39,034 nt of DNA from an uncultured Pelagibacteraceae bacterium (GTDB lineage Bacteria; Pseudomonadota; Alphaproteobacteria; Pelagibacterales; Pelagibacteraceae). Below are positions 17,631-25,380 of this stretch, in pieces. The notes beneath the pieces were generated by a model that was not told the origin of the DNA, made no database searches, and saw nothing but the letters and a program-made list of their open reading frames with translations. How positions within the stretch are numbered: position 1 is the stretch's first letter; every line of letters starts with the position of its first letter. Where the stretch lies: assembly GCA_902552475.1 (NCBI GenBank), contig CACDJC010000008.1, positions 1 through 39,034 on the forward strand, written 5' to 3'. The position numbers and the translations under genes were made by a program.

Positions 17631-17710
17631 TATTAATAAGATCTTATAAGTAATCTTATCTTAAAAAATAAATCAATAGATATTTAAATTTATCTATATA
17701 TTAATAAGAT
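17631..17710. repeat. Cluster of ATAAGAT repeats and dyads in a divergent intergenic region
   Basis: Between divergent mmsB and the GMC gene, the 12-mer TATTAATAAGAT occurs twice in direct orientation (17631-17642 and 17699-17710). The first copy runs into a perfect 12-bp palindrome ATAAGATCTTAT (17636-17647), and a further inverted ATCTTAT is at 17653-17659. A separate inverted repeat ATAGATA/TATCTAT (17676-17682 and 17691-17697) lies between. The whole is low-complexity AT sequence, so chance is possible, but the density of one motif in both orientations suggests an operator array controlling both operons. Confidence 0.5.
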
Positions 17711-17721
17711 AATACTAATTT

Positions 17722-19326
17722 ATGGAAAACTTTGATTATATAATAATTGGTGCTGGATCAGCTGGTTGTGTTTTGGCAAACAGACTATCGGCAAATCCTA
17801 ATAATAAAATTTTATTACTTGAGGCTGGAGGAAAAGACACTAATCCTTGGATACATATTCCTGGTGGATATTTTAAAACCATGCATAACCCAGAAACTGA
17901 CTGGTGCTTTAAAACAGAGAAGGAACCTAATTGTGATAATAGAGAAATGGTTTATCCAAGAGGAAAAATTCTCGGTGGAAGTTCTTCTATAAATGGAATG
18001 TTATACATAAGAGGACAATCAAATGACTACAATTATTGGAGACAACTTGGAAATGTAGGTTGGTCATGGGACGATGTATTGCCTTACTTTAAAAAATCAG
18101 AAGATTTCCAATTCGGTGAAGATGAGTTTCATGGATCAGGAGGACCAATAAAAGTAGAAAAAATTAGAGCAACTTTTAAGGTTTTAGATCTTTTTTTAGA
18201 TGCAGCAGAAGAATTTGGATACAAAAGAACAGAAGATTTTAATAGTGGAAACAATGAAGGAATGGGTTATTTTCCTTTTACAATAAAAAATGGTTTTAGA
18301 TGTAGTACTGCAGTTGGTTATTTAAATCCTATTAAAAAAAGAAAAAATCTTAAAATCGTTACAAAAGCTCATACAAAAAATATAGAATTTGAAAATAAAA
18401 AAGCAGTTGGTGTAAACTATTGGCAAAATAATAAAATAGTAAATGTTAAAGCTAACAAAGAAATAATTTTAAGCGCTGGCACGATAGGATCTCCTCAAAT
18501 TCTTCAAGTTTCCGGTATTGGGCCTGGTGATTTATTAAAAAATAATAACGTTGAAGTAATTAAAAATCATGCAGGTGTTGGGGCAAACCTTACAGATCAC
18601 TTGATGCTAAGACCAGTATATAAAATAAAAAATTTAGAAACACTTAATGATATTTATTATAGCACCTTAAAAAAAATAAAAACTGGCTTACAGTTTTTTC
18701 TTTTTAGAAAAGGTCCTTTAACTGTGGGAGCGAGCTATGTTTGTGGGTTTATAAAAAGTGACTCAAGTTTAGAAACACCAAATTTACAATTTCACGTATC
18801 ACCAGCAAGTACGGATCTATTGGGAAAATCTTCTCTTCATAAATTTCCAGCTTTTACCCCAACAATAACTAATGTCAGACCTACTAGCAGAGGATCAATA
18901 GAAATAAAATCATCTGATACTAGAACTTCACCAAAAATTAAAATGAATTATTTATCTACGGATGAGGACAGAGAAATTGCTGGAAAATCGATAAAGATAG
19001 TTCGTGATATTGTAATGAATTCAAAAACATATAGAGAATATCATCCTGAAGAACTAAGGCCTGGTATTAATATCACTGATAATGAAAAATTAGCTGTTGA
19101 AGCTGGTAAATTTGCAAACACAATATTTCATCCTGTAAGCACTTGCAGAATGGGAAATGATGAAAATGCCGTTGTAAATGACAGATTAGTTGCTCATGGA
19201 TTAGGAAATTTAAGAATTGTAGATGCTTCTGTAATGCCACATATAACTTCTGGAAATACAAATGCTCCTACAATAATGATTGCAGAAAAAGCTTCAGATA
19301 TGATAATTGAAGACAGCAAAATATGA
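17722..19326 (+). CDS. GMC-family flavoprotein dehydrogenase (choline dehydrogenase-like)
   Basis: This FAD-dependent glucose-methanol-choline oxidoreductase oxidises a primary alcohol, passing electrons to the respiratory chain. The 534-residue protein has the FAD motif 'IIGAGSAGCVLANRL' (7-21), GMC signature 1 'PRGKILGGSSSINGML', signature 2 'SAGTIGSPQILQVSGIGP', the catalytic His470 in 'HPVSTCRMG' and the second active-site segment 'TSGNTNAP' (509-516). BetA is the nearest familiar relative, but no betB, choline transporter or betI is near, so choline is not assured. Cytochrome-linked isethionate dehydrogenase (IseJ) is, as I recall, also of this family, and xsc is 7.4 kb away. It heads a tightly packed plus-strand operon, overlapping the TerC gene by 4 bp. 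Confidence 0.9.
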   Translation: MENFDYIIIGAGSAGCVLANRLSANPNNKILLLEAGGKDTNPWIHIPGGYFKTMHNPETDWCFKTEKEPNCDNREMVYPRGKILGGSSSINGMLYIRGQSNDYNYWRQLGNVGWSWDDVLPYFKKSEDFQFGEDEFHGSGGPIKVEKIRATFKVLDLFLDAAEEFGYKRTEDFNSGNNEGMGYFPFTIKNGFRCSTAVGYLNPIKKRKNLKIVTKAHTKNIEFENKKAVGVNYWQNNKIVNVKANKEIILSAGTIGSPQILQVSGIGPGDLLKNNNVEVIKNHAGVGANLTDHLMLRPVYKIKNLETLNDIYYSTLKKIKTGLQFFLFRKGPLTVGASYVCGFIKSDSSLETPNLQFHVSPASTDLLGKSSLHKFPAFTPTITNVRPTSRGSIEIKSSDTRTSPKIKMNYLSTDEDREIAGKSIKIVRDIVMNSKTYREYHPEELRPGINITDNEKLAVEAGKFANTIFHPVSTCRMGNDENAVVNDRLVAHGLGNLRIVDASVMPHITSGNTNAPTIMIAEKASDMIIEDSKI

Positions 19327-19898
19327 CTGAAGAAATTTTAATTTTTTTTCAAATTGTATTTATTGATTTAGTTTTGGCTGGCGATAATGCAATTATAATC
19401 GGTATGGTTGCTTCAAAGTTTCCTTTAGATCAAAGAAAAAAAATAATTTTTTGGGGTATTGGAGCAGCAATAATTTTAAGAATAATTTTTACATTAATTA
19501 CAGCGTATTTGCTTCAAATTTCAGGTTTAAGATTAATTGGTGGATTATTACTTTTATATATTTGTTACAGATTATACGTAGATGTTGTTAAAGATAATTC
19601 GACTGAAGAAAACAATATAAAAGTTGATAACTCATCATTCTTTAAAGCAATAACTACAGTTATTATTGCCGATGTTACAATGAGTTTAGATAATGTTTTA
19701 GGTGTAGCGGGTGCTGCAAGAGACCATTATTTTCTTCTAGTTTTTGGTCTAGTTTTATCAATAATATTAATGGCTACAGCAGCTACTTTAATTTCTAAAT
19801 GGATAAAAAAATACAAATGGATAGCATGGCTTGGATTAATTGCTATATTAATTGTTGCTATAGATTTAATTTATACCGATGTAAAAATACTTATTTAA
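19323..19898 (+). CDS. TerC family integral membrane protein (YjbE/YkoY type)
   Basis: This 191-residue protein has about six hydrophobic helices and the two TerC acidic signatures: 'DLVLAGDNAIIIGM' (about 15-28) and 'DVTMSLDNVLGVAGAA' in the second half. Members of this family are thought to move divalent cations, notably manganese export in Bacillus YceF/YkoY relatives; the original tellurite-resistance name is historical. Here its ATG overlaps the GMC stop by 4 bp (ATGA), and the SDR gene follows 1 nt later. Such coupling between a flavoprotein and a metal exporter is hard to interpret and may be simple operon packing. Confidence 0.88.
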   Translation: MTEEILIFFQIVFIDLVLAGDNAIIIGMVASKFPLDQRKKIIFWGIGAAIILRIIFTLITAYLLQISGLRLIGGLLLLYICYRLYVDVVKDNSTEENNIKVDNSSFFKAITTVIIADVTMSLDNVLGVAGAARDHYFLLVFGLVLSIILMATAATLISKWIKKYKWIAWLGLIAILIVAIDLIYTDVKILI

Positions 19899-19899
19899 A

Positions 19900-20658
19900 A
19901 TGTACTTAAAAAAAATAAATTTAAAAAAAAAATATGCGTTAGTAACCGGTGCTGGGAAAGGTTTGGGTAGAGCTTGTTCTATTGCATTAGCTGAAGCCGG
20001 CGCAACAGTAATAGCTTTAAGCAGAACGCAAAAAGATCTTGATAGACTTCAAAAAGATATAAAAAAAGTTAAAGGAAAAATAATTAAAATTAATTGTGAT
20101 GTAATGAACTACAGTGATTTAAAGTCTAAAATCGAAAAAATAAAATTTATTGATATTTTGGTAAATAACGCTGGCACAAATATTCCAGAACCTTTTGTAA
20201 AAATAAAACAAAGAAGCATGAACTATATAGTAGATTTAAATTTGAAAGCTGCATTCAATGTTGCGCAGTTAGTAGTAAAAAAAATGTTAAAAAATAAAAA
20301 AAGAGGTGGATCAATAATTAATATGTCATCACAACTTGGTCATGTAGGTATGACTGGTAGAAATGTATATAATATGACTAAATTTGGAATTGAAGGTTTA
20401 ACTAAAGGAATGGGTGTAGAGCTTGCAACAAGAAATATAAGAGTAAATTCTGTAGCACCAACCTTTGTTGAAACTCCAATGGTAAAAAGATTTTTTAAAA
20501 ATAAAAAATTTAAAAAACTTGCGATAGGGAACATCCCCATGGGTAAAGCTGCTAAAGAAAGTGATGTTGCAACTGCAGTTTGTTTTTTAGCTTCTGATGC
20601 TGCAGCGATGATTACTGGAACATCTATTTTAATAGATGGCGGTTGGACAGCAAAATAA
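19900..20658 (+). CDS. SDR-family NAD(P)-dependent oxidoreductase
   Basis: This cytoplasmic classical short-chain dehydrogenase of 252 residues has cofactor motif TGAGKGLG at 16-23, structural 'NNAGTN' at 89-94 and the catalytic set Ser144, Tyr157, Lys161 ('YNMTK'). The C-terminal 'ASDAAAMITGTSILIDGGW' is typical of the FabG/gluconate 5-dehydrogenase branch. The substrate cannot be assigned. It lies between terC (1-nt gap) and the M23 gene, whose ATG overlaps its stop (TAATG). It could act on the aldehyde or ketone formed by the GMC enzyme two genes upstream, which is inference from context alone. Confidence 0.9.
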   Translation: MYLKKINLKKKYALVTGAGKGLGRACSIALAEAGATVIALSRTQKDLDRLQKDIKKVKGKIIKINCDVMNYSDLKSKIEKIKFIDILVNNAGTNIPEPFVKIKQRSMNYIVDLNLKAAFNVAQLVVKKMLKNKKRGGSIINMSSQLGHVGMTGRNVYNMTKFGIEGLTKGMGVELATRNIRVNSVAPTFVETPMVKRFFKNKKFKKLAIGNIPMGKAAKESDVATAVCFLASDAAAMITGTSILIDGGWTAK

Positions 20659-21446
20659 TGAAAAAAATATTGCTTATTATAGCAATTTTATTTCCTTCTA
20701 ATTTATATGCAGTTGAGTTTATAGGTAAATTTGTACAAGGACATTTTATATTGGGCAAAACTGATCCTGGATCAAAAATTATTATAGATAAAAAAGAAAT
20801 TAAAGTTTCAAAAGACGGTTTTTTTGTTTTTGGGATTGACAGAGATAGAAAGTTCAATTTTTTAATTACTAAAATCTATAATGGCAAAAAAGAAAAAATT
20901 ACAAAAAAAGTTTTTAAAAGAAAATATAAAATTCAAAGAATTGATGGACTTCCTGAAAATAAAGTAACACCACCCGAAGAAGTTTATAAAAGAATAAAAA
21001 AAGAAAACAATGCAATTGGTGAAGCAAGAGCAATAAATTCAAATTTAGTATTCTTTAAAAATAAATTTATAATGCCAGTTGAGGGAATAATTACAGGAGT
21101 ATATGGAAGTCAAAGAATATTAAATGGCAAACCAAGATGGCCTCATTACGGTATAGATATAGCTGCAGACAAAGGAACAATGATTTTATCTTCTGGTACT
21201 GGAGTCGTGACAATGGCTGAGAGTGATTTGTACTATACTGGCGGAACAATAATTATGGATCATGGACATGGAATTTCAACGATTTATTCTCATTTAGAGG
21301 ATGTTTTAGTATCTGTTGGGGACCAAATAAACCAAGGAGATGTAATTGGAACTGTTGGATCAACAGGTAGATCTACAGGGCCACATTTAGATTTTAGAAT
21401 TAATTGGTTTCAAACAAGATTAGATCCAATGTCTGTGTTAAAATAA
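20658..21446 (+). CDS. M23 (LytM-type) peptidoglycan endopeptidase
   Basis: This secreted zinc metallopeptidase cuts peptidoglycan cross-bridges during cell wall growth. Starting at ATG 20658 (not the in-frame TTG 20643) gives 262 residues beginning MKKILLIIAILFPSNLYA, a clear signal peptide. A beta-rich N-terminal region precedes the LytM domain (about 140-262) with metal ligands H163 and D167 ('HYGIDIAAD'), catalytic H212 in 'IYSHLED', and a further His in 'GPHLDFRI'. All active-site residues are present, so it should be active rather than a NlpD-like scaffold. It is coupled by TAATG overlaps to the SDR upstream and the M24 gene downstream. Confidence 0.92.
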   Translation: MKKILLIIAILFPSNLYAVEFIGKFVQGHFILGKTDPGSKIIIDKKEIKVSKDGFFVFGIDRDRKFNFLITKIYNGKKEKITKKVFKRKYKIQRIDGLPENKVTPPEEVYKRIKKENNAIGEARAINSNLVFFKNKFIMPVEGIITGVYGSQRILNGKPRWPHYGIDIAADKGTMILSSGTGVVTMAESDLYYTGGTIIMDHGHGISTIYSHLEDVLVSVGDQINQGDVIGTVGSTGRSTGPHLDFRINWFQTRLDPMSVLK

Positions 21447-22597
21447 TGGGTTTACATTTTTCAAAAGAAGAATTCTCACAAAGAAAGTCTAATGTCATAA
21501 GATCAATGAAGAATGAAAATATAGATGCTTTGCTAATGTTTAGACAAGAATCTATGTATTGGCTTACAGGTTATGATACTTTTGGATATGTTTTTTTTCA
21601 AACTTTAGTTTTAGACCAAAAAGGAAACACAATCTTACTAACAAGAGCTCCTGACCTAAGACAAGCACAAAATACTTCTAACATAGAAGATATTAGAATA
21701 TGGATTGATAAAGATGATTCAAATCCAACAGATGACTTAAAAATTATTTTAAATGAATTAGATTTGAAAGGAAAAAAAATAGGTATTGAATATGAAGCTT
21801 ACGGTTTAACTGGAAGAAATGCCCTTAAATTAAATAAATCAATAGAAAACTTTTGTTCTTTTGAAGATAAATCAGAATTAATAACAAAATTAAGAGCTGT
21901 AAAATCTGTAGAAGAAATAAATTATGTAAGAAAGGCAGCTCAACTTGCTGATAGAGCTCTAGATGAAGTTTGGAAATGTGCAAAAGCTGGAGTTAACGAG
22001 TCTAAAATTTTAGCTGAAATGAATAGAATTATATTTGAAGGTGGTGGTGACTATCCTGCAAATGAATTTATAATTGGCTCCGGTAAAAATGCTCTTTTAT
22101 GCAGATATCAATCTGAAAAACAAATTTTAAATGACAAAGATCAGTTAACAATCGAGTGGGCCGGTACTTTTAAACATTATCATTCAGCAATGTTTAGAAC
22201 AATACCTATCGGCAAGGCTGAAGAAAAACATATAAAAATGCATGAAGCCTGTGTTGAAGCATTAAAAAATTGTGAAAATAAATTAAAACCTGGAAATAGA
22301 ATTGGAGATGTTTTCGATGTTCATGCAAAAACATTTGATAATCTTGGTTTTAATAAAGCAAGAATGAATGCGTGTGGCTATTCTTTGGGTGCAACTTTTT
22401 CTCCAAATTGGATGGACTGGCCAATGCTTTACACCGGAAATCCATATGTCATACAACCAGGTAATGTGTTCTTCATGCACATGATACTTATGGATTCTGA
22501 TAATAAATTAGCCATGAATTTAGGTGAAACATATCTTGTAACAGAGAATGATAATGAAAGATTGGGACAACAAAAGCTTGATCTAGTAATTTTATAA
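21446..22597 (+). CDS. M24 family 'pita-bread' hydrolase lacking canonical metal ligands (DoeA/creatinase-like)
   Basis: The 383-residue protein (start ATG 21446, MGLHFSKEEF) has an N-terminal creatinase domain (to about 140) and a pita-bread C-terminal domain, as in Xaa-Pro peptidases. The five metal ligands of true M24 peptidases (Asp, Asp, His, Glu, Glu) are largely lost: the first is Glu237 ('TIEWAG'), the second Ala248, the His is Tyr312 ('CGYSLGATF'), the fourth falls at or near Met346, and only Glu361 remains. Creatinase and ectoine hydrolase DoeA, which cleave C-N bonds of small solutes without dinuclear metal, show the same kind of replacement. I therefore infer a small-molecule amidohydrolase acting on an osmolyte or similar compound. 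It is joined by a TAATG overlap to the M23 gene. Confidence 0.82.
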   Translation: MGLHFSKEEFSQRKSNVIRSMKNENIDALLMFRQESMYWLTGYDTFGYVFFQTLVLDQKGNTILLTRAPDLRQAQNTSNIEDIRIWIDKDDSNPTDDLKIILNELDLKGKKIGIEYEAYGLTGRNALKLNKSIENFCSFEDKSELITKLRAVKSVEEINYVRKAAQLADRALDEVWKCAKAGVNESKILAEMNRIIFEGGGDYPANEFIIGSGKNALLCRYQSEKQILNDKDQLTIEWAGTFKHYHSAMFRTIPIGKAEEKHIKMHEACVEALKNCENKLKPGNRIGDVFDVHAKTFDNLGFNKARMNACGYSLGATFSPNWMDWPMLYTGNPYVIQPGNVFFMHMILMDSDNKLAMNLGETYLVTENDNERLGQQKLDLVIL

Positions 22598-22602
22598 AAA
22601 AA

Positions 22603-23490
22603 ATGAACAAAAATAATTATGCAATTTTTTTAATAATAATTTCTGTTTTTTTTGCACATATTATGATTGCCTCAACAAAATTGGCTCAACTTGAAGTAAA
22701 TGTAATAACTGCAGCACTTTTTAGATTTGTTTTTGGATTGATTATAATTTCTCCAATAATAATAAAATCAAAATTTTCTGTATTTAAAACCCAGAACTTA
22801 AAATTTCATTTTGTCAGATCATCTATAAATCTTCCAGCAATGTTGTTGGGTTTTGGATCAATATCTTTAATACCAATTGAAAAATTCACGGCCATTCAAT
22901 TTATTGTTCCATTTATTGTAACAATACTTGCCGTAATGTTTCTGGGAGAAAGAATATATATTTATAGAACAATTGCGTTGATATTGGGTTTCGTTGGAAT
23001 GCTAGTTATAATTAGACCAGGTATTATTGATATATCTTTAGGAGTTTCAATGGCTTTGGGATCATCATTTTTTTGGGCAATTGTAATAGTAATGACAAAA
23101 AAAATGTCTGCTGATGATAGTGCTATAACAATACTGGCCTATCAGTATGTTTTTATGATTATTTTTATATCAATTCTGACAATATTTTTCTGGCAAACTC
23201 CATCAATAAAAACTCTAGGATTTTTATTTTTGGCAGCATTTACAGGAACAGTATTTCACTTATGTATCAATCACGCTTATAAATTAGTTGATGTAACAAT
23301 GACACAACCATACTCATTTTTAGGCTTAATATTTTCATCAATACTTGGTTATTATATCTTTAATGATATTCCAGATTTATACACTTGGTTTGGAGCCTTT
23401 ATAATATTTATAGGAGTATTGATAATCACTTATAGAGAAATGAAATTAAAAAAAGAAATTGTTAGCAAGGATTTGAATATTAACCCTTAA
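22603..23490 (+). CDS. EamA/DMT superfamily transporter
   Basis: This 295-residue inner-membrane protein has about ten helices arranged as two EamA repeats (roughly 5-135 and 148-282). 'LGERIYIYRTIALILGFVG' ends the first repeat and 'DIPDLYTWFGAFIIFIGV' the second, both typical. Such proteins usually export amino acids or other small metabolites (RhtA-like), but some import. It is the last gene of the plus-strand operon, 5 nt after the M24 hydrolase, so it could handle that enzyme's substrate or product. Its 3' end overlaps the convergent aminotransferase gene by 11 bp. Confidence 0.88.
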   Translation: MNKNNYAIFLIIISVFFAHIMIASTKLAQLEVNVITAALFRFVFGLIIISPIIIKSKFSVFKTQNLKFHFVRSSINLPAMLLGFGSISLIPIEKFTAIQFIVPFIVTILAVMFLGERIYIYRTIALILGFVGMLVIIRPGIIDISLGVSMALGSSFFWAIVIVMTKKMSADDSAITILAYQYVFMIIFISILTIFFWQTPSIKTLGFLFLAAFTGTVFHLCINHAYKLVDVTMTQPYSFLGLIFSSILGYYIFNDIPDLYTWFGAFIIFIGVLIITYREMKLKKEIVSKDLNINP

Positions 23491-24631
23491 AATTTATTTT
23501 CATAAATTTTTTTATTCTTCTGGCGCCTTCTAAAATGTCTTCGGTGCTTCTTGCGTATGAAAATCTAATTGTTGAATTACCTCTCTTTTGATCAAAATCT
23601 AATCCAGGAGTAATTGCCACTCCAGCTTGTTCCAAAACATCTTTGCAAAATTTTAAACTATCATTGCTAAATTCAGAAATATCAACATATATATAAAAAG
23701 CACCATCAGGTGGTGAAAAAGTTTTTAAACCAGCTTTTGGAAGTTCTTGTAATAATATTTCTCGATTTTTTTTATATACATTAATGTTTTGCTCTAACTC
23801 TTCTTTTGCATCCATTGAGGCTAAAGCTGTTAATTGGCTTACATGAGGTGGGCAGATAAATAAATTTTGCGCCAGTCTTTCTACATGTCTTACATGATCT
23901 TCTGGAACTACCATCCAGCCTACTCTCCATCCTGTCATTGAAAAATATTTTGAAAAAGAATTAATTACATAACAATCATTTGTTATTTCTAGTGCGGAAG
24001 TTGGTTTGTTTTCGTACTGAATTCCATGATAAATTTCATCACTAATAAAACTAGCATTGTTTTCTTTTGCAGAGTTTATAAGGTTAGTTAATGATTTTTT
24101 GTCAATCATTGATCCAGTAGGATTTGCTGGTGATGCTACTAATATGCCGTGTAAATTATTACTATTAATATCATCTGGAATTGGTTGAAATTTATTTTCA
24201 ATTTTAGTTTGGATATCAACTGGTATTAAATCTTGAGATTTTAAAATTTGTCTATAACTAGGATAACCAGGTGAGGCAATACCCACTCTATCCCCTGCAT
24301 TAAATAAAGTTGCAAAAGATAAAATAAATGCGCCCGAAGAACCTGTTGTGATAATTATTCTATCTGGACTTATTTTTAAATTATACCACTTACCATAAAG
24401 TTTAGATATTTTATCTCTCAAAGACGGCAAACCTAATGTAACGGTATAACCAAGATTATTTTTTGAAATTTCTTTTGATATAAAATCTTTAGCTAATTTA
24501 GGGGCTGCTGTACCTGGTTGGCCAACTTCCATATGAATAATATTTTTACCAGAACTTTCTGCCTTCCTGGCAGCCTCCATAACATCCATAACAATAAAAG
24601 GATCTACATTGCTTCTTTTTGATTTTTTCAT
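23480..24631 (-). CDS. PLP-dependent class I/II aminotransferase
   Basis: This fold-type I aminotransferase of 383 residues moves an amino group between an amino acid and a keto acid in the cytoplasm. The PLP lysine is K228 in 'SFSKYFSMTGWRVGW'; N170 ('SPANPTG'), D198 and Y201 ('SDEIYHG') complete the cofactor site, and the carboxylate-binding Arg appears in 'IRFSYARS' near the C-terminus. The group is often annotated aspartate-type, but the exact substrates are uncertain. It is the distal gene of a minus-strand group that starts downstream of xsc. A role in deaminating a sulfonated amino acid would be attractive, but known taurine-pyruvate aminotransferases belong to class III, not this class. 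Confidence 0.9.
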   Translation of the reverse strand: MKKSKRSNVDPFIVMDVMEAARKAESSGKNIIHMEVGQPGTAAPKLAKDFISKEISKNNLGYTVTLGLPSLRDKISKLYGKWYNLKISPDRIIITTGSSGAFILSFATLFNAGDRVGIASPGYPSYRQILKSQDLIPVDIQTKIENKFQPIPDDINSNNLHGILVASPANPTGSMIDKKSLTNLINSAKENNASFISDEIYHGIQYENKPTSALEITNDCYVINSFSKYFSMTGWRVGWMVVPEDHVRHVERLAQNLFICPPHVSQLTALASMDAKEELEQNINVYKKNREILLQELPKAGLKTFSPPDGAFYIYVDISEFSNDSLKFCKDVLEQAGVAITPGLDFDQKRGNSTIRFSYARSTEDILEGARRIKKFMKINFKG

Positions 24632-24634
24632 TTT

Positions 24635-25183
24635 TTAAAACGTTTCTATGCTGCCTATAACATTTAAATCCTTGTCGGCCACAACTATTTCACCGGAAGA
24701 AACACCTATATTTAATAAAGATAAAATAACAACATAATGAGTTACAAAAATAATATTTTTGTCGCTATCCCATTCTTTTACAAATTTTTTTAAATCTTTA
24801 ATCTGCTTTTCTTCATTTTCAGCAAACCTTGGGTCATAAAAAGAATTTAAAGCTTTAAATATTTTATAATTTTCAAAAGCAAGATTTGCAGTATCCTTAC
24901 ATCTGCACCATTGGCTAGATAAGACTCTATCAATTTTTATATTATGATCTCTAAAAAATTTTCCTATTATCATTGATTGTTCTATCCCAACTTTGTTTAA
25001 ATTTCGCTGAGTAGAGCAGTCATCAATTTTAAAATTTTTAGGATCGCCATTTCCTGGAGCGAGTGCATGTCTTATAAATATTATTTTACTTCCTTCTTTC
25101 AAAGAGCTTAAAATGTTTTGATCAGAAAATGCCGGGTTAATCAAAAATAAAAATAAGAAGGCTATAGTTGTTAACTTCTTCAT
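24635..25183 (-). CDS. Exported histidine phosphatase family protein
   Basis: This 182-residue member of the phosphoglycerate-mutase-like superfamily has a signal peptide (1-20, 'FLFLFLINPAFS'), so it acts outside the cytoplasm. The phospho-accepting His39 lies in 'FIRHALAPG' (RHA in place of the common RHG), Arg94 in 'SSQWCRCKDTA', and the second His149 in 'FVTHYVV'; thus the active site is intact. Substrate is unknown; related secreted proteins include Ais-like phosphatases. It lies 3 nt after the next small gene and 3 nt before the aminotransferase, so all are likely co-translated. Confidence 0.85.
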   Translation of the reverse strand: MKKLTTIAFLFLFLINPAFSDQNILSSLKEGSKIIFIRHALAPGNGDPKNFKIDDCSTQRNLNKVGIEQSMIIGKFFRDHNIKIDRVLSSQWCRCKDTANLAFENYKIFKALNSFYDPRFAENEEKQIKDLKKFVKEWDSDKNIIFVTHYVVILSLLNIGVSSGEIVVADKDLNVIGSIETF

Positions 25184-25380
25184 TTAATTTTTTTTTTTAT
25201 TTCTCTTTCGCAAATTTCTTTTGCTTCTTTATCAGATATTTCTTTTGACATTTGTTTTTTAACTATGGTGCATGCTGATATAGATTTTTTTAATCCAAAT
25301 TCACCATAATTTATTCTAGTAAAATAAAGGGCAACAATTGCAATTATAATAAATATTATAAATTTATAATTTTTTTTCAT
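25180..25380 (-). CDS. Small N-terminally anchored protein, 66 aa
   Basis: A single hydrophobic helix (about 7-23, 'FIIFIIIAIVALYFTRI') is followed by a soluble charged tail ending in a Lys-rich helix 'DKEAKEICEREIKKKIK'. Two cysteines (about 37 and 58) are 20 residues apart and do not form a heme motif. The start overlaps the FAD enzyme stop region at a 0-nt gap, and the end overlaps the phosphatase start by 4 bp, so it is translated as part of the group. I do not recognise the family. It probably faces the periplasm. Confidence 0.7.
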   Translation of the reverse strand: MKKNYKFIIFIIIAIVALYFTRINYGEFGLKKSISACTIVKKQMSKEISDKEAKEICEREIKKKIK

